Source of the DNA: Bacillota bacterium
GTDB lineage: Bacteria; Bacillota; Clostridia; Acetivibrionales; DSM-1351
Direction of reading: 5' to 3'
Assembly (NCBI GenBank): GCA_023400235.1
Contig: JAEXFI010000013.1
Coordinates: 1-64,000 of the forward strand
DNA length: 64,000 nucleotides
The notes beneath the pieces were generated by a model. The model saw nothing but the letters and a program-made list of their open reading frames with translations. It was not told where the DNA came from and did no database searches. This document shows positions 28,493 through 37,639 of the stretch, piece after piece (position 1 is the stretch's first letter; every line of letters starts with the position of its first letter). The position numbers were made by a program, and so were the translations under genes.

Positions 28493-29338
28493 TTAAAACA
28501 GCTTCAGCAGTCCTGCGGCAATAACCACCACTGCGAAAATCATACGGTAGTATGCAAATCCCTTCATGGGCTTCTTCTTCAGATAGGATATGAACTTGCT
28601 TATGACAGCTACAGCTACCACGAAGGACACTATGAAGCCTACAATCAGCGCTGTGATTTCGGTGCCTGTCAATGTGGCAAAATCACCCAGCTTAACAATC
28701 TTCAGAAAGCTCATTCCAAACATTACGGGTATGGCCAGGAAGAAGGAAAACTCCGCCGCAGTCACGGTGGTAAGGCCTGAAACCCATCCTCCTATAATGG
28801 TTGAAGCCGAACGGGACATACCGGGGATTATTGCAAGGCACTGAAAGGCTCCTATTATTAATGCCTGCCTTGGAGTGACACTGAGCTTTTGTTTTGTGAG
28901 ATTATTATTCCGGAACCTGTTTTCAGCGTATATCATCCAGATTGCTCCAAGGAAAAGTGTAATGGCAACTGTCACATAGTTGAAAAGATACTTATCTGCC
29001 AGATCGTCAAAAAGAATTCCCAGAATAGCACCTGGGACACATGCTAAAGCAATCATCAGCCAGAACTTAAGGCCCGATTTTTCATAGCTTGCTTTCCCGG
29101 GAAAGAAATTTACAACAGTATCCTTTATCTTCTTCCAGTAAAGCAGCACCACTGCCATGATTGCTCCCAACTGGATAACATATGTATACATTTCCACATA
29201 GTGGGGGTTGCTGCTTTCAAAGTGCATCAAATTTTGAAAAATTATGAGGTGACCTGTTGACGATATGGGCAGGAACTCGGAAATTCCCTCAACTACGCCC
29301 AATACTATTGATTTAAGAATAAAAAGCAAAAAATCCAT
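28493..29338 (-). CDS. uppP: Undecaprenyl-diphosphatase
   Basis: The product is an integral membrane protein of 281 residues that recycles undecaprenyl pyrophosphate to the monophosphate for cell-wall synthesis. It shows the BacA/UppP motifs EGISEFLPISSTGHL near the N-terminus and PGMSRSASTIIGG in the middle, plus eight or so hydrophobic segments. Overproduction of family members gives bacitracin resistance. The start at 29338 is chosen because GGAGG lies 5 nt upstream; longer in-frame ATGs exist but overlap that site. The gene is monocistronic and opposes its neighbours on both sides. Confidence 0.95.
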   Translation of the reverse strand: MDFLLFILKSIVLGVVEGISEFLPISSTGHLIIFQNLMHFESSNPHYVEMYTYVIQLGAIMAVVLLYWKKIKDTVVNFFPGKASYEKSGLKFWLMIALACVPGAILGILFDDLADKYLFNYVTVAITLFLGAIWMIYAENRFRNNNLTKQKLSVTPRQALIIGAFQCLAIIPGMSRSASTIIGGWVSGLTTVTAAEFSFFLAIPVMFGMSFLKIVKLGDFATLTGTEITALIVGFIVSFVVAVAVISKFISYLKKKPMKGFAYYRMIFAVVVIAAGLLKLF

Positions 29339-29432
29339 TTTCTCCTCCATGCCTCCCAACCATACAATCCCGATTTTGTCTATATGAATTGTAAAAAGTA
29401 CTTTTTATACTTTATGGGGCTATAAATATTTT

Positions 29433-29627
29433 ATGATTCAAAAAAACAGCGACCTTTACAACATACTTAAGGGTGCCATATTTATAGGGTACAGAACCCA
29501 TACGCTTAAGTCAAGTTACAAAAAGGTAAATCCGGGCAATACTTTTTATCCGCCGGAAATAGCTGCGATTCTGGACAACACTGCATTTATTGAGTCTACG
29601 AGGTACGGATTTGGTTTGTCTGATTGA
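29433..29627 (+). CDS. Hypothetical small ORF
   Basis: This is a 64-codon frame with coding-like codon composition (YRTHTLKSSYKK, YPPEIAAILDNTAF). It has no recognisable ribosome site, domain or membrane segment. It lies between uppP and trmB. It may be a genuine small protein or a remnant. Confidence 0.35.
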   Translation: MIQKNSDLYNILKGAIFIGYRTHTLKSSYKKVNPGNTFYPPEIAAILDNTAFIESTRYGFGLSD

Positions 29628-29729
29628 ATTTTGGGTACAAATTAGTATAGACACAACACAGGACTAAATGTAAAATATTTTTTAGACTCTTAATGTTAAA
29701 AACACTACCATAAATAACAGGAGGTTTGT

Positions 29730-30389
29730 GTGAGACTCAGAAGAAAGCCATGGGCGAGGCCTGAACTGGCAGCATGCCCGTTTTATATGGACAATCCGCC
29801 GGAGCTGAAGGGAAAGTGGCAGGAGCTTTTTGGAAACGGCAATCCCATGCATCTGGAGCTGGGATGCGGGAAAGGCGGCTTTATTTCCAAGGTTGCCGCT
29901 GCCCATCCGCAAATAAACTATATTGCTGTGGACTTAAAAAGTGAAGTGCTGGGGCTGGCAAAGCGAAAGATAGAAGCCGAATATGCTGCAGCAGGAATAA
30001 GGGAAATAAAAAATATAAAGCTCATGTCCCAGAACATTGAGCAGATTGATAACATGCTGGCCCCGAAGGATGCCATAGATAAAATATATATCAACTTCTG
30101 CAATCCCTGGCCCAAATCGCCGTATAAAAAGAAAAGGCTCACGCATGGCAAGCAGCTGGTCAAGTATAAGACCTTTTTAAAGCCAGGGGCACAAATATGG
30201 TTCAAAACCGATAATGATGAGCTGTTTAGAGAATCTGTAAAATATTTTGAAGAAAATGGGTTTATAATAAAGTATATTACACAGGATTTGCATTCCAGCG
30301 GATTTACTGAAAGTGTTCCCACAGAGCACGAAATTATGTTTGCGGAAGAGGGCATCAGCATAAAATTTCTTATAGCCCAAATGGATTAA
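29730..30389 (+). CDS. trmB: tRNA (guanine-N7-)-methyltransferase
   Basis: The 219-residue product methylates G46 of tRNA using SAM. The N-terminal LRRKPWARPE, the SAM-binding LELGCGKGGF, and NFCNPWPKSPYKKKRL (variant of the NFSDPWPKKRH family motif) identify TrmB. FKTDNDELF and the C-terminal TEHE segment agree. The start is GTG after CAGGAGG. The length is normal for the family. Confidence 0.95.
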   Translation: MRLRRKPWARPELAACPFYMDNPPELKGKWQELFGNGNPMHLELGCGKGGFISKVAAAHPQINYIAVDLKSEVLGLAKRKIEAEYAAAGIREIKNIKLMSQNIEQIDNMLAPKDAIDKIYINFCNPWPKSPYKKKRLTHGKQLVKYKTFLKPGAQIWFKTDNDELFRESVKYFEENGFIIKYITQDLHSSGFTESVPTEHEIMFAEEGISIKFLIAQMD

Positions 30390-30493
30390 GCAGTGGTGCT
30401 GAAGTGCCGTAAGCGCCAGTGTGCAATATGTGCAAAAAGAGCAGAAGTGTAAGGGTAAACAAAAATACTAATATGCTTAAAGGATTGTGACAT

Positions 30494-31219
30494 ATGGAAT
30501 TTTATCAACAGATATCAAAATATTACGATTTGATTTTCCCTGCAGGAGACGAGCAGGTCAAATTTTTAAAAGAGGTTGCAGGAAATCCTCCAAAAACTGT
30601 TCTGGACGTTGCCTGCGGAACCGGAGAGTACTCTGTGGGACTGGCGGAACAGGGCTACAAGGTAACGGCGGTGGACCGTGATGCTAAAATGCTGGAGGGG
30701 CTTAAGGAAAAGGTCAAGGCTAAGGGCTGTGCACTGGATTATCTGGAAGCGGATATGTCGGACATGGACAAAAAGCTGTCCTCCAAATTCAACCTGGTTT
30801 TTTGCATTGGGAATTCTCTGGTTCACCTGGACAATATGCAGGAAATCAAGGGATTTTTGAAGAAAGCCAGAAATATGCTGGAAAACGACGGCAGCCTGGT
30901 GCTCCAGATAATTAATTTTGACAGGATAATCCTCAGGGAGATAAAAAGCCTGCCCACCATAGAAAATAAAACTGCAGGGCTTTCCTTTGAGAGAATTTAC
31001 GATTACCAAAAGCAGAACAACGCAATTCTGTTTAAGACAAAGCTAAATGTGGAAGGCAGGAGTTTTGAAAACCAGGTGAGCCTTTATCCTCTGCGGCAGG
31101 ATGAGCTTACTGAGGCCTTGTATGAAGCGGGCTTTAAAAAAATGAAGTTGTTTGGAGACTTTAACGGAAATGAATTTGACAAATACAATTCATTTATGCT
31201 GGTGCTGTGGGCCAAGTAA
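30494..31219 (+). CDS. Class I SAM-dependent methyltransferase
   Basis: The 241-residue product has a Methyltransf_25/11-type fold with motif I VLDVACGTGEYSVGLA at about residue 38, the acidic end of strand 2 (TAVDRDAKML) and LEADMSDM. The C-terminal half carries a beta sheet typical of small-molecule methyltransferases. The substrate is unknown. It follows trmB by about 100 bp on the same strand with an AAAGGA site 9 nt from ATG. There is no obvious functional link to its neighbours. Confidence 0.85.
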   Translation: MEFYQQISKYYDLIFPAGDEQVKFLKEVAGNPPKTVLDVACGTGEYSVGLAEQGYKVTAVDRDAKMLEGLKEKVKAKGCALDYLEADMSDMDKKLSSKFNLVFCIGNSLVHLDNMQEIKGFLKKARNMLENDGSLVLQIINFDRIILREIKSLPTIENKTAGLSFERIYDYQKQNNAILFKTKLNVEGRSFENQVSLYPLRQDELTEALYEAGFKKMKLFGDFNGNEFDKYNSFMLVLWAK

Positions 31220-31270
31220 AGGAACTTTGCGGCTTGGCATGAATGGTTATAGAAAGAGAAGGATTATTTT

Positions 31271-31996
31271 ATGAGCAGAATCGGTCAGGAAATAAATAAG
31301 CTCAGACTGCAAAAGGGTTTGACTCCAAAGCAGCTGGCAAGAACGCTGGGGGTTTCTGAGAGTTTTATACTGGATATAGAGTCCGGAAAGAAAATCATCA
31401 GCGATGATATGATCGGGAGGGTATCAAAGGCCCTGGATTTTGAGCTTGGCCCTATAGGCTTGTTTGCCTCTGAGGATAGACAGGCTGATATGGCTAATAT
31501 ACAAGGGAATACATCCCCGGCCGAGGGACGAACAGCTTCTCAGACAAAGGCTGCTCCGAAGCCTCCGGCTCAAAACCAACCTGTGCAGGAGGTCTGGGAC
31601 GATGCCTTCGGAAATATACTTAAAACCGTACCTGTTTACGACTACCGAATGGACAGGTTGATAGACAAAAAGCTCCTGCCTATAGAAAAAAACAAGGTTG
31701 AAGGCTTCCAGAAGGAAAAGGTATTTTACCTTGATATAGAAGATACGGATATGTCCGGCTTCAGGATATCCAAGGGGGACAGGGCACTTTCGGTATTGGT
31801 TTCGGATATAGAGGCGGACGGTATTTATCTTGTTGAATATAACGGGAACCGGGCGGTAAGGCAGGTTAAGAAACTTCAGGCCGACAGGCTTTTGCTTGTG
31901 AGCAATAAGGGAACCCTGGTAACCGAAACCGTCAGTCCTAAAAATATAAAGGTTATTGCAAAACTGGTGAAGCTCGAGATTTCACTCTGGAAGTGA
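31271..31996 (+). CDS. XRE-family transcriptional regulator with LexA/S24-like C-terminal domain
   Basis: The product is 241 residues. Residues 5-60 are a Cro/CI helix-turn-helix (KGLTPKQLARTLGVSESFILDIESGKK). A Pro/Gln-rich linker runs to about 115. The C-terminal half (DIEDTDMSGFRISKGDRAL, then YLVEYNGNRAVRQVKKL) resembles the S24 peptidase fold of LexA and CI-type repressors, with a Ser and a Lys in roughly the right places but a degenerate GDSM box, so self-cleavage is doubtful. It overlaps no gene and sits 9 bp before corA, so it may be coexpressed with it. The target genes are unknown. Confidence 0.85.
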   Translation: MSRIGQEINKLRLQKGLTPKQLARTLGVSESFILDIESGKKIISDDMIGRVSKALDFELGPIGLFASEDRQADMANIQGNTSPAEGRTASQTKAAPKPPAQNQPVQEVWDDAFGNILKTVPVYDYRMDRLIDKKLLPIEKNKVEGFQKEKVFYLDIEDTDMSGFRISKGDRALSVLVSDIEADGIYLVEYNGNRAVRQVKKLQADRLLLVSNKGTLVTETVSPKNIKVIAKLVKLEISLWK

Positions 31997-32005
31997 GGAG
32001 TACAT

Positions 32006-33070
32006 ATGCAGAAGCTTGTTAAATCCCGCTCCCATACCATAGGGATGCCGCCCGGTACATTAGTGCATATAGGAGAAAAAAAGCGTGAGAGCACCCTGCT
32101 GACACTTATAGAATATGACGAGGCCAGCTTCCGGCAAAAGAACCTGGACTTCCATGAGCTGGAGTCGCTGGAAGCACAGGAGAACGGCATAAGATGGCTG
32201 CATGTTGAGGGCTTGAGCCAGGTGGCTGTACTTGAAACTATTGGCAGACTATTCAGCCTGCACCCGCTTATTATGGAGGATATTCTGAATACGGACCAGA
32301 GACCGAAGATAGATGTAAATGATGATTATATCTTTGTTTCGGCGAAAATGCTGTCCTATTACAAGGAGCTTGGAGAATTTGACATAGAACAGGTAAGCTT
32401 CATTCTTGGTAAAAACTATGTCATATCTATTGCAGAAAAGGATAGTGATATATTCGAGCCGGTAATAAAGAGGCTTCAGCAGGGAATGAGCCGGTTTCGG
32501 AAGCTGGGTCCGGATTATTTGGTATACAGTCTTCTGGATATTGTTGTAGATAATTATTTTACAGTCCTTGAAGGCTTTGGGGACCAGGTGGAATTTGTGG
32601 AAGATGAAATGGTTGTGAGAACCGGAAGGCAGACGCTGAGGACCATACACAAGCTGAAAAGGCAGATATTGTTTTTGCACAAGTCAGTATGGCCTTTAAG
32701 AGAGGTGCTCTCCTTTCTGGAACGGGGAGAAAGCATGCTGGTCCGGGACACAACAGAAATTTATATCAGGGATTTGTATGACCATGTGATACAGGTCATG
32801 GATACCACCGAAACACTAAGAGATATATTGTCAAGCATGCTTGACGTATATCTTTCCAGCAGCAGTAACAGAATGAATGAAATTATGAAGGTACTTACCA
32901 TTATTTCCACGGTTTTTATGCCGCTTAGCTTTATCGTCGGAGTATACGGTATGAATCTTGCAAACATGCCAGAGCTTTCCTGGCCCTGGATGTATCCCTT
33001 CTTATGGCTGGTAATGATAGGCATCTCCATCTCCATGCTCATTTATTTCAAGAGAAAAAAGTGGTGGTGA
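32006..33070 (+). CDS. corA: CorA-type magnesium/metal transporter
   Basis: The 354-residue product has a large cytoplasmic N-terminal domain and two C-terminal membrane helices joined by the signature YGMNLANMPE. The last residues are the usual Lys/Arg-rich tail (KRKKWW). CorA pentamers carry Mg2+ (also Co2+, Ni2+) into the cell. The segment HPLIMEDILNTDQRPK is typical of the CorA domain. The start has a GAGGAG site. Confidence 0.95.
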   Translation: MQKLVKSRSHTIGMPPGTLVHIGEKKRESTLLTLIEYDEASFRQKNLDFHELESLEAQENGIRWLHVEGLSQVAVLETIGRLFSLHPLIMEDILNTDQRPKIDVNDDYIFVSAKMLSYYKELGEFDIEQVSFILGKNYVISIAEKDSDIFEPVIKRLQQGMSRFRKLGPDYLVYSLLDIVVDNYFTVLEGFGDQVEFVEDEMVVRTGRQTLRTIHKLKRQILFLHKSVWPLREVLSFLERGESMLVRDTTEIYIRDLYDHVIQVMDTTETLRDILSSMLDVYLSSSSNRMNEIMKVLTIISTVFMPLSFIVGVYGMNLANMPELSWPWMYPFLWLVMIGISISMLIYFKRKKWW

Positions 33071-33452
33071 CGGCTCAGGAGGCATGTCTTTTCCTTAGAA
33101 AGCCATGTTCCCGGCAACACTATATTTCTTATGGCAATTCTTATAGAAGTTCTTATGGCAATTCCTATGGTTTTCAAAGCTTTTTACAACCAGAGCATCG
33201 TCATTGCTGAAGAGCTTTTTGTCAGGTGATGTTCCCCTCCGGATGAATGTTCAATACTGCGTTTGCTCAAAGTATGCCAGGCATATTATTTGTCCGGATT
33301 ATGGAATAAATACTATCCTGTCTTTATTTTGCCTTCCTTACAGAATTGTAATTTTTAAATTCACGCATTTGCAATTTTTCTTTCGTATAATCAAATGTGA
33401 ATAAAAAAATAAAAATCGGCTTTATATAAAGCTATGAATAGGAGGCAGTAAA
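33071..33452. other. Intergenic region after corA
   Basis: No gene is supported. A 15-bp direct repeat TTCTTATGGCAATTC occurs at 33126 and 33150. A possible -10 hexamer TATAAT lies at 33386-33391 upstream of the ABC exporter, without a good -35 at normal spacing. Confidence 0.5.
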
Positions 33453-34142
33453 ATGGAGGTATTGAGAATCGAGAAGCTCACAAAGAAATATGGAAAAGGT
33501 CAAAATGAGGTCAAAGCGGTGGATGATATAAGCTTTTCCGTAAGTAAGGGTGAATTTGTTGCAATAGTTGGGCCCAGCGGCTCTGGTAAAAGCACCCTGC
33601 TGCACTTACTGGGGGGAGTGGATAAACCCACCTCGGGAAAGGTTTTCATAGACGGCATGGACATCTATGGTCTGAAGGAAAAGGATTTGTCAATATTGAG
33701 AAGAAGAAAGGTAGGGTTTGTTTTCCAGGCTTATAACCTCATTCCCGTTCTAACTGCGGAAGAGAACATACTCATGCCCCTTCTTCTGGATAACCGGAAG
33801 GGAGACAAGCAATATATCGATGAGCTGCTGACAATATTAAACCTGAAGGAGAGAAGAAGACATTTGCCGTCAGAACTTTCGGGAGGACAGCAGCAGAGGG
33901 TTTCAATCGGCAGGGCCCTGGCAAACAAGCCTTCAATAATTCTGGCGGACGAACCTACTGGAAACCTGGATACCAAAAATTCCAGAGAAGTGCTGGAGCT
34001 TTTGAAATACTCTGCAAAAAAATACAACCAGACATTGATATTGATTTCACACGATATGAATATTGCCACGATGGCGGACAGAGTAATCAGCATCGTGGAC
34101 GGGAAAATCTCTTCAGAGTCTTTTGAAAGCAAGGAGGTTTAA
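33453..34142 (+). CDS. ABC transporter ATP-binding protein (MacB/LolD/BceA type)
   Basis: The 229-residue ATPase has Walker A GPSGSGKST, signature LSGGQQQR, Walker B ILADEPTGNLD and the H-loop ISHD. It is the nucleotide-binding partner of the 838-residue FtsX-type permease that begins 3 bp downstream. Together with the following two-component system this resembles antimicrobial-peptide sensing and detoxification modules of Firmicutes. The ribosome site AGGAGG is strong. Confidence 0.94.
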   Translation: MEVLRIEKLTKKYGKGQNEVKAVDDISFSVSKGEFVAIVGPSGSGKSTLLHLLGGVDKPTSGKVFIDGMDIYGLKEKDLSILRRRKVGFVFQAYNLIPVLTAEENILMPLLLDNRKGDKQYIDELLTILNLKERRRHLPSELSGGQQQRVSIGRALANKPSIILADEPTGNLDTKNSREVLELLKYSAKKYNQTLILISHDMNIATMADRVISIVDGKISSESFESKEV

Positions 34143-34145
34143 TTC

Positions 34146-36662
34146 ATGAAAAATTATTCCGCATTAACCCTGCGATATCTGAGGAAGCATCCGGGAAGAA
34201 CGGTATTGACACTGATTGGCATAATTGTATCCATAGCCATGTTTACCGCCATAGGAAGCATTTATTACAGCGGTATAAACAGTGAAATCGAAAGTGTCAA
34301 GGACCAAACCGGAAATTATGAGATTATGTTTTATGAAGCCGATAAAGAACAGGCGGGAGTACTGTCTGCAAATGCAGAGATTAAGAACGGAGGGCTTGTA
34401 AAAGAGCAGGGGTCTTTTCTCATTGACAGCAGTTTGCTTACAGATTCTCTCAGGAAGGTAAATATTAAAGCATATGACAGTGCAGCCTTCAAGGACATTT
34501 TCAGAGTCAGGCTGGCAGAAGGAAGGCTTCCTGAAAACAGCAATGAAATAGTGGTGGACAAAAAGTTTTATGCAGTACTGAAGGATAAAAAGCTGGATAA
34601 GGTTTTGACAGGTACGCTCAGACCCAGGCAGGGCCAGGAAACCAGACTGGAATACAAGGTGGTGGGCTCTTTTGAAAGCCAGGATATTACAAACACCGCA
34701 TTAAGCTTTTTGGATATGGGAGGAGATGACAATACTAAAACCTATTCCTATTATGTCAATTTAAAGCAGTCCTCCGGAAAACCGGAGCTGGCAGTGAAAA
34801 TTGCCAAGGCAAACAACGTGAAGGTTGAAGGAAACACACGCCTGCTCTATCTCATAGGGGACGGTCCGGACAAAACCAGAAACAACCAGATGGAAATCAT
34901 CTTCGGGATCATTGCGGCCTTTGTGGTCATTTGTACCGCAGTTGTAATTTATAATGCCTTCAATATATCCGTTATGGAGAGAATAAAGCATTTTGGCATA
35001 CTCAGGAGCATCGGTGCAACAAAACCCCAGATAAGAAAGCTGGTTTTCAAAGAGGCCCTTGTCATGAGTGCCGTCTCAATACCCATCGGAATCATATGCG
35101 GGTTTGCGGGGATAATGATCACCTTTAATGTGCTAATGGACGGCTTCCTGGGAGCCTTCAAGATAGGCTTCTATCCACAGGTAATAGCCATTGCCGCTCT
35201 GCTTGGGCTTGTAACCGTATTCTTTTCAGCCTTCTTCCCTGCAAGGACCGCCTCAAGAGTTTCTCCCATAGATGCCATAAGAGGGACAATGGTGGTTAAG
35301 GGGGACCGGGTTAAAAGAAGGAGAGGCTATCTGGCAAAATTATTCTTCAGATTTGAAGGGCAGGTGGCCTATAAAAATATTAAGAGGAGCAGGAAAAGAT
35401 TTTACGTAACCTGTCTGTCTCTGATGATATCCCTTGTCATGTATGTGTTTTTCTCAAACTTTATTGACATCATATTTAAAAGCTCCGAGCTGGCCACCGG
35501 CATGATAAGGGTGGAGGCCGCCTTTATGAAACAGCAGAAGACCGGAAGCCCGTATCTTTCAGAGCAGTTGTCCCAAAAGCTTAAGGGCTCGGAGGGAGTC
35601 AAGGAGGTTTTTGAACTCAATTACTGCGAAACCCCATTTTTACTTGATAAGGGCAAGGTCAGCAATAAGTTCCGGGAATCCTTAAGGCTCAAGGGCACCC
35701 AGGAGTTCCAGGGACAGTATATAGTAAAAGAGACACAGCTGATAGGCTATGACAGGAACTCCGTGGACTTGCTGAACAAGCTCAATGGCTTGAACATAAA
35801 CTACGACGATTTTACTAATAATCACGAGGTAATAATTGTAAATAAGGCCGGGGGCCTTACGGAGGATAAAAAGCGCTTCTATGACGGGTTTACCACATAT
35901 AAGAAAGGTGATGTGATACAGGTGCCCTTGCTCAACGAGGCTTTCATAAACGGAAGGGATATTGACCTGCTCAAGAAACTGGCAGCCGGCAAAGAAACCA
36001 TGACCCTCAAGGTGGCCGGTGTTATAGACTATGAAAGCATAGGCGGCTCGGTAATCTACGACGGCTATGGGATGATAGTATCCGCGGAAAACTTTGCAGG
36101 GCTTACAGGTATAAATGGCTTGTCCGTAGTAGCTGCAAACTTTACCTCCCCTGAGGCGGCCAGTGAGAACTATGAAAAGTTCAGTATCCTGGCAGACGAA
36201 AATAAAGCAGACTACACTGACATCGGGCATGAGAAGGAAAAAGCGGATGAGGTGGCAGGGCAGATGAAAATACTGGTATATGGCTTCATTGGGCTGATAA
36301 TAGTCATATCCACAGTTAATATAATAAATACTGTTACTATAAATCTTTTGGTTAAAAAGAGGGAATATGCCACCTTTAAGGCAATAGGCATGACAAAGGG
36401 ACAGTTCAGAAAGCTGGTGCTGCTGGAGGGGGCGCTTTTTGGAATGATTGCATGTATCTTCGGTTTACCCGCAGCATACCTGCTGACCTATTTCGGCATA
36501 TTGCAGAATAATCCCATTGGGAACATAGGCTACAGCATGGCCATATGGCCATACCTGTACGGTGGCATCGGTATTATAGCCATTACTTTGGCGGCGGCGG
36601 TCATACCCCTTAGAAAACTCAATGATATGAATATAGTTGAATCCTTGAGGGTAGAGGAGTGA
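34146..36662 (+). CDS. FtsX-like ABC transporter permease
   Basis: The product is 838 residues with an N-terminal membrane helix (TLIGIIVSIAMFTAIGSI), an extracellular domain, and a first FtsX core of three helices at about 255-375. A further helix near 420-440, a second extracellular domain and a terminal FtsX core (about 700-838) follow. The duplicated architecture matches peptide-type exporters of the MacB/YknZ/Bce superfamily. The total length is longer than typical BceB (about 650). It may export or detoxify a peptide antibiotic or act on cell-wall metabolism; the substrate is unknown. Confidence 0.9.
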   Translation: MKNYSALTLRYLRKHPGRTVLTLIGIIVSIAMFTAIGSIYYSGINSEIESVKDQTGNYEIMFYEADKEQAGVLSANAEIKNGGLVKEQGSFLIDSSLLTDSLRKVNIKAYDSAAFKDIFRVRLAEGRLPENSNEIVVDKKFYAVLKDKKLDKVLTGTLRPRQGQETRLEYKVVGSFESQDITNTALSFLDMGGDDNTKTYSYYVNLKQSSGKPELAVKIAKANNVKVEGNTRLLYLIGDGPDKTRNNQMEIIFGIIAAFVVICTAVVIYNAFNISVMERIKHFGILRSIGATKPQIRKLVFKEALVMSAVSIPIGIICGFAGIMITFNVLMDGFLGAFKIGFYPQVIAIAALLGLVTVFFSAFFPARTASRVSPIDAIRGTMVVKGDRVKRRRGYLAKLFFRFEGQVAYKNIKRSRKRFYVTCLSLMISLVMYVFFSNFIDIIFKSSELATGMIRVEAAFMKQQKTGSPYLSEQLSQKLKGSEGVKEVFELNYCETPFLLDKGKVSNKFRESLRLKGTQEFQGQYIVKETQLIGYDRNSVDLLNKLNGLNINYDDFTNNHEVIIVNKAGGLTEDKKRFYDGFTTYKKGDVIQVPLLNEAFINGRDIDLLKKLAAGKETMTLKVAGVIDYESIGGSVIYDGYGMIVSAENFAGLTGINGLSVVAANFTSPEAASENYEKFSILADENKADYTDIGHEKEKADEVAGQMKILVYGFIGLIIVISTVNIINTVTINLLVKKREYATFKAIGMTKGQFRKLVLLEGALFGMIACIFGLPAAYLLTYFGILQNNPIGNIGYSMAIWPYLYGGIGIIAITLAAAVIPLRKLNDMNIVESLRVEE

Positions 36663-36934
36663 GGATAAACAGTAAATAAGCACTAAATATGTACTGCCGT
36701 ACCCTAAAATAACCTGTTGTACTAATTGAAAATGTGATAACAGGAAGAGAATGCGCATTTTTTTAAAGTCGTTCTCACGTGAATTGCAAACTTGCCTCTT
36801 AATGACTTTATTAACTGGCACAACGGGTTAAATTAGGATTACAATAAAGTACTGCTTCTGATAAAATATTACTGTAATGTTTTATTGCTGTGAAAAGTGT
36901 TATGACTTTAAAGATTTGGAGAGTGGAACGGAGC

Positions 36935-37612
36935 ATGAACATATTACTTGTGGAGGATGATGCGCCTCTTGCCATGGGAATTCAATACGCTCTCAGGAAA
37001 GACGGCTTTAATATCCAGTGGGGAAAAACTCTTCAGGAAGCCCGCAGTCTTTTTAATACAAGTATTGATCTGATCCTGCTGGATGTGACTCTGCCTGACG
37101 GCAATGGCTATGATTTTTGCAAGGAAGTAAGGAATTCCGGCGATGTGCCGGTTATATTCATTACAGCTCTGGATGATGAAGCAAATGTGGTTTTCGGACT
37201 TGACATAGGTGGAGATGATTATATTTCCAAGCCCATCAGATTAAGTGAATTGATTTCAAGGATAAATGCCCTGATGAGACGCAGGAAAAGAAGCCCCTCC
37301 GGTACCGGGAGCTGTCTTTCCAGCGGAAATGTGGTGGTAGAGCCATTGAGATGCAAGGTTTCGGTTGGGGGAGAGGAAGTAAGCCTTACTGCGGTTGAGT
37401 ACAAGCTGCTGCTGCTTTTGATGGAAAACAACGAAAAGGTCTTGAACCGAAATACAATTATTGAAAAATTGTGGGATATCGACGGAAATTTTGTTGACTA
37501 CAATACCTTGAATGTTTATGTTAAAAGGCTCAGGGAAAAAATAGAGATTAACGGGGAAAAGCACATAGAAACCGTGAGAGGTTTGGGATACGTGTGGAGG
37601 GACATTATTTGA
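36935..37612 (+). CDS. OmpR-family response regulator
   Basis: The 225-residue product has a receiver domain with Asp50 in LILLDVTLPDGNG and a winged-helix Trans_reg_C domain (TAVEYKLLLLLMEN, then VYVKRLREKIE, RGLGYVWR). The ATG at 36935 is chosen for the GGAG just upstream; a GTG 45 bp earlier is in frame. It pairs with the kinase 27 bp downstream and probably controls the ABC exporter upstream, from which it is separated by about 270 bp. Confidence 0.94.
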   Translation: MNILLVEDDAPLAMGIQYALRKDGFNIQWGKTLQEARSLFNTSIDLILLDVTLPDGNGYDFCKEVRNSGDVPVIFITALDDEANVVFGLDIGGDDYISKPIRLSELISRINALMRRRKRSPSGTGSCLSSGNVVVEPLRCKVSVGGEEVSLTAVEYKLLLLLMENNEKVLNRNTIIEKLWDIDGNFVDYNTLNVYVKRLREKIEINGEKHIETVRGLGYVWRDII

Positions 37613-37639
37613 CCCATAGTTAGACCCCTGGGAGGCTGT

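Noticed and set aside
33204..33404. 66-codon frame after corA
   Set aside because: Poor composition and no ribosome site; treated as intergenic.
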